From Talinum fruticosum (taxonomy: Eukaryota; Streptophyta; Magnoliopsida; Caryophyllales; Talinaceae): a stretch of 64,000 nucleotides of DNA. The stretch spans positions 3,152,501 through 3,216,500 of the forward strand of contig JAITYX010000052.1 of assembly GCA_021018815.1 (NCBI GenBank). The letters run 5' to 3'. The translations under genes were made by a program, and so were the position numbers. The notes below the pieces were generated by a model. That model saw only the letters and a list, made by a program, of their open reading frames with translations, was not told where the DNA came from and searched no databases. The stretch's first letter is position 1, and every line of letters starts with the position of its first letter. Below, one piece after another: positions 38,907 through 52,758 of this stretch.

Positions 38907-41870
38907 TCAATAAGTTACACCAAAATCCCGAGCACCAAGTTCAAAACCCAAAATTTGAGCACCAAAGCCCCGGACCTTGTGATGCACCCCATACTTCTTA
39001 AGCATTGCCTCAAACTTCTTTTCAATAAAATGAGTTCCTCCATCACTAATTAGAACTCTAGGAACTCCAAACCTTGGAAAGATCACCTTTTGAAAGAACT
39101 TAGCCGCCACTCTATCATCATTAGTGGGGCTAGCAATTGCTTCCACCAATTTTGAGACATAGTCCACGATAACGAGGATGTATTAGTTAGCTTTTGAAGG
39201 CGGGAATGGTCCCATGAAGTCAACGCCCCAAACATAAAAAATCTCCACCTCTAGAATATAATTAAGTGGCATCTCATTCTTCCCCGAGATATTCCCAGTC
39301 CATTGGCATCTATTACATGCATGAACATACTTGTGCACAACCTTGAATAGTGTAGTCCAAAAGAAACCAACTTGTAGAACTTTTGCTTGTAGTCTTCGAA
39401 GTACTAGCATGTCTACCACAAGGAGAGTCACGACAGTGAGAAATAACGCTCCGAATCTCCTCCTCGGGAGACATCTCCTATAAATCCCATCCTTGTATAG
39501 CTTGTAGAGGAAAGGCTCTTCCCAAAATCTAACTTGATGTCGTGGAAAAACTTCTTCCTTTGGTGATAACTCAAATCAAATGGGATGACTTTGCTAGCTA
39601 GAAAGTTGGCAATGTCGAGCAAACCATAGAACTACACCCATTAGACGAGTAAACGGATGCTCATTAGGAAAAGTATTGTCAATGAGAGCATCTTGGCTCT
39701 CAACAATAAGCCTAGACAAGTGATTTGCAACTACATTCTCTCGCTCCTGTTTTATCGCAAATCTCTATGTCAAACTCTTAGAGAAGCAGGATCCACCGAA
39801 TAAGGTGAGGCTTGGCATCTTGCTTGGAGAGTAGATTCTTGAAGGATGAGTGGTCGGTGTACATAATGACTTTGGAGCAAAACAGATACGATCCGAACTT
39901 TTCAATTGCATACACAATGACTTTGAGGGCGAGTAGTTCTACTGGGCCTCATTAAGTGTCTTACTAGCATAGTAGATCACATGAGGTTTCTTGTCTATCT
40001 TCCGCCCCAAAACTACACCAACTGCATGGTCATTGGCAACAAACATTATCTCAAACAAGCATGCTCCAATCTGGTGGCTAAATGATTAGGGCTGAAATTA
40101 AAGCCTCTTTAATCCTGCAAAAGGCCTCATGACACTCATCAATGAAAATAAAGGGTACATCTTTGGCGAGGAGCTGAGTTAGAGGTTTAGCAATTTTAGA
40201 AAAGTCCTTCGACAAAGAGGCGATAGAATCCTGCATGACTAAGAAAGCTTCTAACACCCTTCACAAAAGTGGGAGGGTAATCGCTCTATAACCTCAATCT
40301 TAGCCCTATCAACCTCGATGCCCCTATCAGAAATTACATGCCCTAAAAAACACCTTCTTGCACCATAAAATGACATTTTTCCCAATTCAAAACCAAATTG
40401 ACTTCCTCACATCTATGGAGCACTTTAGCCAAATTTTTCAAATACAAATTAAAAGTGCCTCCATAGACGGAGAAGTCATCCATAAACACTTGCATAATAT
40501 TTTCAATGAAATTAGAGAAGACAGTAGCCATGCATCGTTGGAAGGTAGCTGGTGCATTACATAACCCAAACGGCATCCTTCGATAGGCAAAGATACCATA
40601 AGGGCATGTGAATGTCGTCTTCTCTTGGTCACTTGAGTGGTTAGGAATATGGAAGAATCCCAAAAACTATCCAAATAACAAAAGGAGGAATGCTTTGCCA
40701 ACCTTTCTAACATTTGATCAATGAAAGGGAGGGAAAATGATCTTTTCGGGTGGCTTTATTCAACTTTCTGTAATCAATGCACATGTGCCACCCGGTAACA
40801 ATCCTAGCAGAAATCAACTCATCTTTTTCATTCTTAATGACAGTCATACCTCCCATCTTAGGAACTACTTCGACTGCACTAACTCAATCACTATCCGTGA
40901 TAGGATAGATAATTCCAACTTCAAGCAATTTCACAACCTCTTTTTCCACAACCTCTTGTATATTTGGATTTAAATGCCTTTGAGGTTGTCTAGAGGGCTT
41001 ATGACCATCATCAAAAAGAATTGTATGCATGCACAATGAAGGACTAATTCCCTTAATATCATCAATGCTATACCCAATGGCTCCACGGTGTTTTCTAAGA
41101 ACATCAAGCAATTTTTCAAGTTGTGGGCCTTCAAGTTTAGCATTGACAATAACAGGAAAAGTAGAGTTAGGACCCAAGAATTCATACCGAGATGCGGAGG
41201 TAGAGGTTTTAGCTCTAACTGTGGGGCCTTTTTCTTACCTTCCTTTGCAGCCCTAACCTCTACATGAAGAACCGGCAGCGGATGTGGTCCATTCTCATAG
41301 ATTGGAGCATCATCAAGGAGTCTAGCATACTTCTTTGTCTTATCTTTCTATACTTCAATCGCCTCTTCCCCAGTCAAAAGTGCTTCAAGAGGATCACCCA
41401 TTTGAAGCCTCTTGCAGATGGAGAGAGGCATAACACTCACACTAGCTCCCAAATCACGCAATGCCTTACTAATTGGCACATCTCCAATAGAGCATAGTAT
41501 AGAGAAACTACCTGGATCTGAAAGCTTAAGGGGCAGCTTGTTCTACAAAACAACGACTGCACTCAGCCGTAAGAGACAGTTCTATTCTCAATCAACTTCC
41601 CTTTTAGACAAGTATGTCTTTTAAAAATTTTGCGTAAGATAGTATCTTCGCAAGTGCCTCCAGGAATGGGATGTTGATATGGAATTTCTACAACATCTCT
41701 ATGAACTTGGTGTACATTTTCTGATCCTTAGCCTTTACTAACCTTTGAGGGTTTGGAACTCGGAGGTTTGTAAGACGTAACGAGCCTTGCTATAGTTTCG
41801 GTTTTAGCCTTACCCTTGCACTTGCAGAGTGTCGCCTTTAGTACCCTAAATCTCAGCTTGGACATCTCCC
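38907..41870 (-). pseudogene. Athila-like Ty3/gypsy pol: protease, reverse transcriptase, RNase H, integrase
   Basis: Minus strand, in order: aspartic protease (DLGASVSVMPLSICKRL, about 41450); linker and RT start (LEKLLDVLRKHRGAIGYSID, about 41120); RT core (CPYGIFAYRRMPFGLCNAPA, then the catalytic FMDDFSVYGG, then LVLNWEKCHFMVQEG, 40343-40663); a decayed RNase H region (about 40200-39650); integrase zinc-binding part (ACNRCQWTGNISGKNEMP, WGVDFMGPFP, 39183-39431); and core (VDYVSK-like start, GVPRVLISDGGTHF, 38907-39167). Stops and frame shifts are frequent, so it is dead. The gag end is cut off at 41871 by a solo LTR of Copia R. Confidence 0.88.
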
Positions 41871-43750
41871 CGAAGGTTTTCTCGTGGAGAGTCTTGGTCA
41901 CCCTAGAGAGGGGTGAATAGGGTGATGAGGGAATTTTAAAACAATGGAAGGGTTAAAGTTTAAACCGAATAATCAAGTTAGTCCGAGTCTAGATTGGACT
42001 TAGAAAAGTATGAAATCAGATTTACGTGGAAACCCTCATGGGGTAGAAAACCACGGCCAGTGCTAATCCAAGTACCAAGTCAAATCTAATATTTTAAATA
42101 CACAAAATACGAGTAGACCGATTGAACCAAAATTGCTCCCTTTAAAGAATTTCTAACACGGTTTTCCTAGACTCGGAACTTCCCTTATCCGATCTAGTAC
42201 TTCCTAACCGAGGTAACCTTTACAGTTAGAGACAATTGAGCTGAGTTAACCCTTTACAACTCAGTCAAGGGACCTTACTTGGAGAGTAAGAAAGAATATG
42301 TGACTGATTACACGACTTTACAACTTAGAAAAGTGTTAAGTACGGACTTGGAGTTGTAAGAAGAAGATTGAATGAGTATTATACAAAAAGATATAATTTT
42401 AGCAATGTGTTCAGCAATCTTCAAGTCTTGTGAAGTGGCTTCTATTTATAGATGACCAAGCAGATTAGCCTTTGTGACTATCTTCTTAATAGAAGTCCTT
42501 TGTGACCGTTGTAACGGTTCTTCCGAGTCGCTCGTAAAAGATCCGTTGAAATGTGAATGTTGTACAACGGCTCTTTACTCCTTAGGATGTCCCAATCCAC
42601 TGGTGGTGTTTGAAAAGTAGGGTGGAAACCACCGTTGAGCTTAACGTTGAAACTTTCCAGTTTTGGAAACAGCACAACCCGACACAGTTGTCTAGGCCTG
42701 GTTCGAAGCGTAAAAGCCTTGTCTCGCTGGTGATTGACAGACTTGAAGTCGGTTACTTTGTAATTCAAAAATAGGATAACCTCGTTTAGATAACCTACAA
42801 AAGTAAATAAATTTTGGTCCTCAAAGTATAAAATACTTTGGTCCAAGATTAGGCACATATAATAATTTAATTAAGATAATTAAGTGTATAATTATCTCGA
42901 GACCTAGAAGAGTGGAATTTTCCGAGTCTAATATTCATTATACTCAAATTCCATCCGAGGCGATCTTAGGAAAGATCAAGTTATAAAAAGAATATTAGAG
43001 TATGAGTACTTGATCTAGACAAATATGTTTCAAACAAGCATGTTGACTTAGAAAGTTGAATTATCGTCGTAATTCACTTTAACTTAGAATATGAAGTCGA
43101 ACATAGATTAAAAGTGTTAGAGAGAATGTTTGAACATGCTATACGTATGAGTAGTGTCTAAGTGACTCGAAGCATCAATGTGAGTTGATGAACAAAAGGG
43201 TGATTTCGAGTCAATCGGAATTGAATGACAACATGTGCAATAGTTTCTATAACACTTAGAATGACTTGTAATCAAAACCTAGGAGAGATGAGGTTTGTAC
43301 CTAAGTCCTTGATAGTACTCCGAATGATACACATTCGTAGTCCGAGTCTTCAATCTCTCCCTTTTGATGAAAGACATTCCATACTCGGATACAACCTTTG
43401 TTAGTGGAATAATTAAAAGTTTTCATACTTACTTATTTGGCAAAGAATGTATCGAGCTTGAATAATCAAGAATTTTCATACTTACTCATTTAGCAACGAA
43501 TGTATCCGAGATTAGAGTAAAAATATCACGAGAGAAATAAATGAAGTGATTCGGACTTAGAATGTTGCTGCAGATAACTCATTTGGTGAAAAAATATGAG
43601 TAGTTATATCAGAGCAAAAATAAATAGATGAGCTGATATATCGAGCAAAATACACTAATATATGTTAACTCGTAAAGATGCAACACAATGTTCACGAACT
43701 CGAAACTTCATTTATATTCATAAACTTAGAAAATATATTTTCCTCAAACA
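41871..43750 (-). repeat. Solo LTR of Copia R (copy R2) inserted in the Athila-like pol
   Basis: On the minus strand it runs from TGTTTGAGGAAAATATA to ...GAGAAAACCTTCG, about 1880 bp, matching R1 in its ends, its TATA phrase and the CACCCCTCTCTAGGGTGAC-like end. No primer-binding site or gag follows on its internal side; Athila sequence does. It is thus a solo LTR, the product of recombination between two LTRs. A clean 5-bp duplication was not confirmed. Confidence 0.7.
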
Positions 43751-45349
43751 ACTAATTTTACCAAACACCTTTTCAATAAGAGACAACTAATTCAAGCAGC
43801 TAATGCAAACAACTTATTGTAATGACTAATAACAAAGAGTTGATACAAATAGTTAACAAATCCTTGCCGAATAGAGCCTATGACAATCCAATTGAGAATT
43901 ATGTAATTAATTTGGATATGTCATATGGTTCTTAACTATTATCTTGTATTGAAGAAGTAAGTGTAATTATGATATTTGTATATGAGATCCGAGAGCATTT
44001 CTACGAGTGAAATTTGAGTGTGTAAGTTATCTCTATAGATTCATCTTATATTATACCGAGTATATATGATTATATGCTAAGTTGATACTTGTCTATTTAA
44101 TGTTAGAATACTTTGAGAAGTCATACATAATGATCGATCCGAGCACCCATATATATTATCCGAGTATCCGGACATTATGTCCATTGACATTTTTATCTTT
44201 TATAATTTATAGGGTAACAAAATTATTTATGTCAAACTTATAATATTGCTTTGCCCCTCTCTTGGATATTTATTCATTATAATAGTCAATCTTAGTTAGA
44301 TTTTCTCCTTATTTAGCCAAATTTTATTCAGAATTAGATTGTGAAGATATTTCCTATTATATATTTGACTTTTATTCCAATCTTTCCTAATTTCTTATTC
44401 CATGATTTATGACATTGATTTTGTCATTGTTGCCTTAAATCTTTCCCGTATAGTGCTCTTGCTATATCTCGATACCTCATATATTTATTGAAAGATGTAT
44501 GAAATTCATATTGAGATAATCTTGAAGTATTTTATCTTTCCTAACAAATCTATTCCAAATTTGGGCATTTAATTTCAACACACACTTTGGAAAGAGATAT
44601 CAAATCAAGCTTAGATTATTCCATATAAGCTGAAAGTAGAAGGAGTGCAACAACATCATTAAAGATACTTTATTTATGAATGAAGGGTATTAAGGTTAGA
44701 ATGTTACACTTATATTGCTGAAGTATTAAAAGTGATAAAGAAGGAAAGTACCAAAATTCACAGAGTCAAATTTCATATCACCTATCAACTCGGATTTTCT
44801 AGACATATAGCACAACGACTAGGTGATTAAAGAATAACAGTCTTCCCAAGCTGAATGATATAAAACAAGATTTGAAGACCAGATTACGGAATGAAGACAC
44901 ATATGCTTCATTTGATATAAGTCTCTCTCTCGTAATTGTGTCAAACACTTTCTTGCTTACACTTTCTTGTAGCAAAGAATTTTAATGTAAAATTCTTTGT
45001 GAGTGTACCACACTTGATGAAGTGTGAGGAAGACCATAAGAGTTAGTGAACTCAAGTGGTCGATCAAAAGGTTAAGTCATGAACCCTTGTGATGTAAACT
45101 TAGTTTAAGTATAAAAGAAGTAGAAGTTAATTATAAGGAAAGGATCCTTAGACGGTCATTAACTCGAAATTTGGATATGGGGCAAGATCGCGAACAATCA
45201 AACGTGTTTTGTCTCCCATTTAATTTCCACACTATTTATGTTATTCAACATCTAAGTTCATTCTACAATGAAGATCCGAGACTTAGAGAAAATTTTCATT
45301 CCCTTATTCACCTCCCCTCTAGGGTAATCTAAGCCTAATGGGACTAACA
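43751..45349 (+). repeat. Probable LTR of a Copia R-related element (R')
   Basis: Ends CACCTCCCCTCTAGGGTAAT...GGGACTAACA, followed by ATTGATATCGAGC, a diverged Met-type primer-binding site, and then by gag. It resembles the R LTR end but is clearly diverged. The left border is not resolved; it may lie anywhere from 43751 to about 43980. Confidence 0.5.
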
Positions 45350-46760
45350 ATTGATATCGAGCTTGTTCCACATTGCATAAAGAACTAATATTCTTGTGGA
45401 TCAACGATCATGAATTATTTAGGTAGAGGAAGCTCGGATGTAAGAGCATAGAACAAACCACCATTCTTCAATAGATCAAATTTTGTTCACTAGAAAATAC
45501 TCATGAAAGTGTTCTTGAAGGATTACGATGATGAGTTATATGACATAATTTAAGATGACAATTATATTCCCATGATTGGAACTAGAGAAATCGTCATAAC
45601 CTAATCGAGATCTAAGTATACACAAGCTGAGAATAAGCAAGTCTTAAAGAATTACGGAGCGCTCAACGAGTCTCAGCATGTGAGACAACAAAATTGGGAC
45701 ACCTTGCTTACAACCTATGAAGGAACCAACCAAGTTAGATAGTAAAAAATCGGAACATACGTGCATCAATACGAGCTATTCAAAATATCAACCAGAAGAA
45801 GGCATAAAGGATATGCACATCAAATTCTTAGAGATACTCAACAATTTAAAATATTTGTGCAAACAATACTCGAGTTGAAGAAGGTCATAAAGCTACTTAG
45901 ATTTCTTTTCCCAAACGAAGTGGGGACCAAAGATCACAACCATAGAACAAGCTCAAAGATTTGAGGAAATTATAACTTGATGACCTCATTGGTAAACTTT
46001 TGACCAACGAAATTCATCTCTACGATGACTTGAACGAGCTCGGATAGAATAAAGGAGTAACCTTGAAGAACATTGACAATGATGAAACTCGGATCGACTC
46101 ATCAAAAGATGATGATGAAGATTCACTTGTTCATGTTGGCCAAAGGATTCAAAAATATTCTAAAATTTCAAAGAAAAAAGGATTTCCGTAAAGAATCATC
46201 TTCAAAGAGAATCGGAAAATCTCACAAAGGTAAGGAAAAGTTTCATAAGAATAATTCTAATGTTGGTAATAGTTTTGGTTGTGGATCTCTCGGGACATGT
46301 AATTAAGGATTGCTCTAATCCGAGGAACAAAAAGGATAAGAAGAAATTCTACTTCAAGAGAAAGAAAGCTATCATGACTATATGGAGTGATGGGGATTCA
46401 AATAGAATTGAAAGTGAACCAGAAGTCATGGTGAATATGTCTCTTATGGCTCATGGCGATGGAGACCAAGAAGTCAGAAAATCTAACCCGAAGTCCGACT
46501 CGGACCCGGACGTAGACTTAGACAACAAATAAACAACAATGGAAAGGTACTTGCATACATTCCGACTTTTTCTAAAGCTTACTCGACTAAATGTCTTTTG
46601 AGGATTGAAGATCATTGTACATGTGAGATTAAGTCCTTTAAAAAGAATCTTAAATCTTTACAAAAATAAAAATAAAAATATGAGTTTGAAAATTTCTTGT
46701 GAAAATCTTCACACTAAAGTTAGAGACCTAAAAAACTCTTCAAAGCATCTGGCGACATTG
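45350..46760 (+). pseudogene. Copia R' gag, frameshifted
   Basis: Reads, in shifting frames, a gag start near 45410 (MNYLGRGSSDV), LMKVFLKDYDDELYDIIXD-type wording near 45505, NWDTLLTTYEGTNQVR near 45690, an acidic/Lys-rich linker, a zinc knuckle split by a frame shift (FGCGSLG then GHVIKDCSNPRNKKDKKK, about 46270-46345), and NMSLMAHGDGDQE followed by an Asp-rich tail. A coiled-coil-like stretch (ISCENLHTKVRDLKNSSKHL, about 46690-46750) matches the end of SIRE/Tnt1-type gag. No pol follows. Confidence 0.8.
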
Positions 46761-47399
46761 ACAGTAGGAGGAGAGAGAAACGAGAGTGGCTGCAATGATG
46801 GGAGGAGAGAGAAAGAAGGGTGTGATGATTAGGAGAATAAGTTTGTGGGTAAAAATATACAGTTAAATTTAGATAATTAAATAAAAATTTAAAAGTCAAA
46901 ATTAGAAATTTCTAATTCTCAAGTAGTAATTCCTATTCAATATATATATATATATTAATCGCTTTCAAGAAATTTGGCTAGTTGGCAGCTTTCCACTATT
47001 GATTCATACCCTTGTTTTTTTCTTTCTTGTTGTATTTAGCATATGATATCAGTGAAGGGCTGGTAAACAATTATTTGTCGGTATGCCCCTTTCAAGAAAT
47101 CGCTTTGAAGAACTTTGGCTAGTTGGCACCTCTCAAGAAATCGCTATCAAAAACAAAATCAATGCAACACAAATTTCTTTGTCCTGTATGCACACACCCA
47201 AAAACATGAAGGCTGGTAAACAATTGCGAGCTCAGTGCCCCACCCACAAGGCCTATGCTATGCGAGGGACATGTGTTTTTGTTTTTTTTTTCCCAAATAG
47301 GTAATAACTTATAAATATCTTTCTAATTCGTGCCATGATATAGCAATAACTTACTCATTTTGGAAGTCCAAACTACACCTTAGTGAAAAGTGTGAAAAG
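46761..47399. other. Unassigned sequence, no gene
   Basis: Contains a purine-rich stretch (46770-46830), a short TA repeat near 46940-46955 and a direct repeat of about 22 bases, TTTGGCTAGTTGGCAGC at about 46973 and TTTGGCTAGTTGGCACC at about 47113. Nothing coding is supported. Confidence 0.4.
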
Positions 47400-47654
47400 T
47401 GTTGGGTGATGATCCAAAATTAAGTTCAAGGCTTGGAACAGATAACACGAACCAAAGGATGAAAAGCACATACGTCTCGGCCGAAGAGAAAACGTTCAAG
47501 TTGAGCAGCAACCAACAAGGGCTGTCCGTATCGGCTGACACGCCCGTGTCGGCTGACACGACCCGTGTTGGTTGCACGGGTAGGGCACGACCGTTCTAGC
47601 CGTATCGTTTCGCCCGCCGCTCGTTTTTACCATTTTCGTAAGTTTTTCTACTTT

Positions 47655-50600
47655 TGTAACGCCCTCAATACGTAACCACATGAATAAGTAGTTTATTATT
47701 TGTTAACCGCGTAAGACTTGTAAATTGGGAGACGTTACCGCCGTTTTCATAATGAAAATAACGCAAATTCATTTGAGTAAATTAATTATTCACACAATTT
47801 ATGTAACAATCCAACCCAAATTTTCTTCCCGGAAGATGAAATTTTCAAAACAACGAGGATCCGGAGAGGAATTATGAGCCAAGAGACCAAGGGAGGGACT
47901 AGCACGTATGGGGTCAAGACGAACGACTATACATCGCTTCTCCGACCAGACATTATCCTTTTCTTCTTCTTTAAACTTTAGGCATGATTGTTAATAGTCC
48001 GCCATGCGCTTGACTTCCTAAAATTTTTTAAACATAAAACAATAGATGTGTGAGATAGAAGCTCGATACGCTACCCTTATAAAATATAATTATAATTTAT
48101 GTGCTCTTAAATACATGCATATCCTAAATCATTTTTCTTGAATAAACGGTTTGCAAACTTGTCAATTGCTTATTCACTTTTCCGATTTAGCCAAATTTAG
48201 GACCCATACTCGTGAAACAATCAATCATGAAATCCGACTCCTAGGTTCATTAAACCCCGAGGCGATCGGCTGTGAACAATTGAATGATTAACGGTTACGT
48301 GAACAATTGAACGATTAATGGCTCCGTGAACGATTAATGATCGCTAGCGGACAACGTTGTCCAGAGCGTCCCGGATCAACCATTACAATTACGATTATGA
48401 TTACGATCACATTCATTCATGGATCGTCATAACGATTAATGGGTCCTTTACATGGCCAAATCATGATAACCGTGAAAAACATATTTATAAATGCAATGAA
48501 TTGTTAAGCATGAACTGTCAATGTTGATTTACTTTGAGTCTAAGTTATAAGCAAATGACGCACCTTAGTATGCCAACCACTTCGATTGTTGATTGTTCCT
48601 GTATCACAATTCGAGTTCGGCTTATTTTTGCATATGCACAACTTCTATTTGGTTTTTGTTTACTTAAGAGAATCTAATTCCATCGATTACCCTATCTTTT
48701 GTTATATTTACATCCATTCTTAGAGAAACTTTTAATTTTCGATTTACTTCCCATATTATTTCCATTTGATTTCCGTATTCATACAAATACAGCACGAATT
48801 ATTAAAGATATAATCCGAATTCGTATAGGATAATATGAAGACTCGGACTTTATACTTACACGTTTCGAGTTCCATCGAGGAATCGGGGTTTTGATTTCAA
48901 GTCATTCCTTGTGCCTTAGAAACTTTTCGAGTGATATAGTATTCTCTCCGAGTGTTTTAGAAGCGTCTCGTATTTGTTTACGCCCGACTCGACCGACTCG
49001 GAAAGCATTCTTGTACATGCCACTTCACACTCGGTTCGAGTCACCCAACACTCGGATATATCGCATGTTCAAACACTATCTTTTCCGCGCTTAAACTCGG
49101 TCGACTTCATGTTTCAGGAATTACATTGTTCCAAGTCAGCATATTTAGTTTGAACTTTGTTTAGCCTAGATCAAGTCTGTTTACTACGATATTCTTTATC
49201 CGACTTGATAGTCCTCTAGACTCGACTAAGATGGAATTTGAGTTTCATGGATATTAGACTCGAAAATTCCATTCCTTTTCGACTCGGATAATTAGTCACT
49301 TAACTATCTTAATTATGTTATTATCTCGTGTCTAATCTTGGACCAAAGTATTTTGTACTTTGAGAACCAAATTGATTTACTTTTGTAGGTTATTCAAACG
49401 AGGCTATCCTAATTTTGAAATACAAAAGTAACCGGCTTCAAAAAGTCAAATCACCAAGCAGACAAGGTTTTTTCCACCTCGACCTAACCCCGGACATCGT
49501 GTCCGGGTTGTTTGTTTCCAAAGCTGGAAATCTACAACACCAAGCTCAACGGTGGTTTCCACCTTATTTTTCAAAACACCACTAGTGGTTTTGGGACTTC
49601 CAAAGGATTCAAGAGCCGTTGCCCAACGTTCATATATCAATGGATATTTTCCGAGTGACACGGAAAATCCATTGCAACGGTCACAAAGGACTTCCAGTCG
49701 GAAGATGGACACAATGGCTAAGCTGCTTGGTCATCTATAAATAGAAGCCAACTTTCAAGACTTGAAGATTGTTGAACCAATTGTTTATATAAATACTTGA
49801 GCTAAAGTCATTGTATTCATTCTCAATCTTCTACTTACAACTCCAACTCTGTACTTAATATTTTTCCGAGTTGTAAGGTCTTGTACTAAGTTACAAACAA
49901 TCTTTTTCTTACTCTCTAAGTAAGGTCCCTTGACTGAGCTGTAAAGGTTAACTTAGCTCGGTTGTCCCTAACTGTAAGGGTTATCTCGGTTAGGAAGTAT
50001 TAGATCGGATAAGGGAATTTCGAGTCTAGGAAAAAGTTGTAAAGAGTTGTTTAAGAGAGCAACTCGGGTCAAGTCAGTCTACTGTATTTTGTGGACTCAA
50101 AATAGTGGATTTGACTTCGTACTTGGATTAGCACGGTCCGTGGTTTTCTGCCCCAGGAAGGTTTCCACGTACTCTACGAGTTATCACTTTTCCGAGTCCA
50201 ATCTAGACTCGTAACTGCTTTCTATTTCTATTCTCGTGCAAAAGAGTTTGATTTTCGAAAAATCTTTCATCACCCTATTCACCCCCTCTAGGGTGACTTA
50301 ACTTCTCCAAGAGCAAACCTTCATAATCAATGATTTTCTTTTCTCATCCCCCATTAGAGACTTGAGCTTTGTCATTTTTTTCTTCCATGATCTCGTTATA
50401 TTTAATAGTACTTATTTCAAAAATCACCAACATTTCAATTACGATTCAATTCAGTTTAACCATATTAATCGCTTCTTCTATCAACATCGAGTCATTTATT
50501 ATAACAATTTAAAACATAAAGCGTCATAATCACTTCAATTGCTCTCGCAAACCAAGTCATATTATATAATTTGCTAGTTTAATACTTCCATACCAATAAT

Positions 50601-52758
50601 TAATTTTCCACTTTCACATAACACGCACAAGTTTTTCTCACAATGCCCCTTTAATAGATTAGCTTACTCTCTTCTTTTAACCCAAATCCTTATTTTCATA
50701 TTTCGTAACTTTTCAATTTTCGATGAGTTGTAAGGCAGTAATACATTTACATTGTAACAACAACTTCAGTTAAACAAATCAGTAGGGACCCCAACTATCG
50801 AGTAGAGCCCGATACGGTTAGTTGTAATAGAAGACATTTATAAGCGATTAAGTATAAACAATTAACATTTTAGTAAAACAAGTGAACATTTAAACATTTT
50901 GAGAGGAACAAATAGTAACGTACCTCAAATAGTTGTTCGTTTTCCTTTAAGTATTGTGTTTTGTTATTTTCTTCGATCATGTCCTTTCCAGTCAATTTTC
51001 TGTTTTCAGGAAGTAATTTGATCCGTTAAGTTAGGTCTCTATTCAGATTGTCATACTACTTTTTTTTTTTTTTTGTAAACTCTTATGTTCGGTTTCTTTT
51101 AATTTCTCACTTGTCGCTCAAAGTTCATTTAAGCTTAAAACTCTCACAATTTTATGAAGATTTATTCTTCCTCTCTTTTCAATTCAATTCAACATTCCGA
51201 ATTTCTTTTCAATCCTAATCTCTCTTTCAATAATATCCCAAACCTTCTTTAAGATCATTCCTCACTTAGTCATTCATGTTTCATTATAATCTAAGAGTTA
51301 TGGCCTAATTTTTCACCTCATCCCAACTTACTTCAACAAGATCTCTGTCAATTTCAATAAAACCTTCAACTTCATTGGCTAATCTACATTTATTTCACAT
51401 TTTCAATCCAAAACTTAGCATACCCAATTTCCATTTAATTCACACACATTAATATACCTCTATACTCTATCAAATTTTCCCTTTCAAATTGATTCACTCT
51501 TGCTTAACTAAACCAATAGTCAATCACATTAATTTGCTCACGTTTAGCACACATACACAAATAAATTCGATCTTCCATCAATCTCTAATTACACATCCTT
51601 GAAAGCAACTCACAACATTATATATATATGCTCATATTTCAATCATCCCCAATATCTTTCTTCCAATTATTCCACAACCAAATAATTCATTCATACTCAT
51701 ATAAAAGTTGAACAAGCACATTCATAATTATAAATAAACCCAAATCAATTTTCAATTCCATATCAACATATAATAAACCCTAAATCCAATTTCAATATCT
51801 CCCAATATTCTTCCTATTCCACCATGAATTAATTCAATCCTCGCATTTACTTGTCTAACTATTCAATTACAATATAAATTTAAGATAGAATTTACTTAGA
51901 ATTGAGGGTTAGAGATATACCTCAAAATGGGTTAGAGGTTGAATTGGGTGGTAGTGGTTCGTTGGTGGAGATTTGATGTCCGAGCGGCGGTGACGAATGT
52001 TGGTCGGCGGCGTGAGGCGCTGGCCGGCGACCAGGGATGACACCCAGGCGCGGCGAAGGGATAGCAGCAAGCTCGTAGGGGCTGCTCGCCCCTGCTAGCA
52101 CGAGACACGGGAAAGGGAAAAAGGGAAAAAAACCTGGTGGGGCAGGCAGGTGGCGGCCAGGGGTGTCGGTGGCAGCTTGTCGGCGGTGAAAAGGGCTGGT
52201 GACGGCTGGCCGGCGGTGGAAGTCAGGCAGTAAGAAGGAGTGAGAAAGAGTGAAGGCGAGGTAAGAGAGAGAGATATATGAGGGATGGATGATATTTAGT
52301 TTCTTTTAAAACTCCTTCTCTTTTTCACCGATTTTCCCGATGCTTCTACAATCGACTTCTTTTTTGTTTTGTTTTTTTTTTATCTTGAAAATCTTAACAT
52401 TTTTTTTGTCTTTTACTATTAATTTATCACATGGTTAAGTATTTAACTAAACATGACCCATTTTTATTTACTTTTATATATATATATATTCTATCTCTGT
52501 TTTTTTTTTCATTTACTTATTATTTATATATAAATAAATCGTGTTCGACACAAAATTTTGTATTATTCGAATATACATACATTTCTTCACACAAATATAA
52601 ATCTGTACGAATTAGTTATTATTATTTACTATTATTAAACTTGTTTGCATCATTTATTTCAGTTTCAAGTTTTTGAGTAGCTCGTTGCTCTTAAACAATA
52701 TTAAAACGATATAACACAAATTTAAAGTAATAAAATGCAAAAGTTTTGGGATGTTACA
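47655..52758 (-). mobile_element. U-family element or solo LTR, 5.1 kb, with ACTTT target-site duplication
   Basis: Ends are TGTAACGCCCTC and ...GATGTTACA, flanked by exact ACTTT copies (47650-47654 and 52759-52763). The uninterrupted sequence of the S 3' LTR at the same place proves an insertion. No gag or pol is seen, so it looks like a solo LTR of about 3.3 kb plus a nested Copia R LTR. On the minus strand it starts TGTAACATCCC and has a GC-rich leader (about 52290-51930, with repeated CGGCGG) 470-830 bases in, as in the partial copy at 18571. The rest is AT-rich. Class (Ty3 type) is inferred from the ends. Confidence 0.75.
48520..50323 (+). repeat. Copia R LTR (copy R3) nested in the U element
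   Basis: The end ...CACCCCCTCTAGGGTGACTTAAC...GAGCAAACCTTCA at 50323 and the TATA phrase TCTATAAATAGAAGCC near 49735 match R1, and similarity can be followed back to at least 48840. The left border is approximate. No primer-binding site follows; sequence after 50323 belongs to U, so it is another solo LTR. Confidence 0.65.
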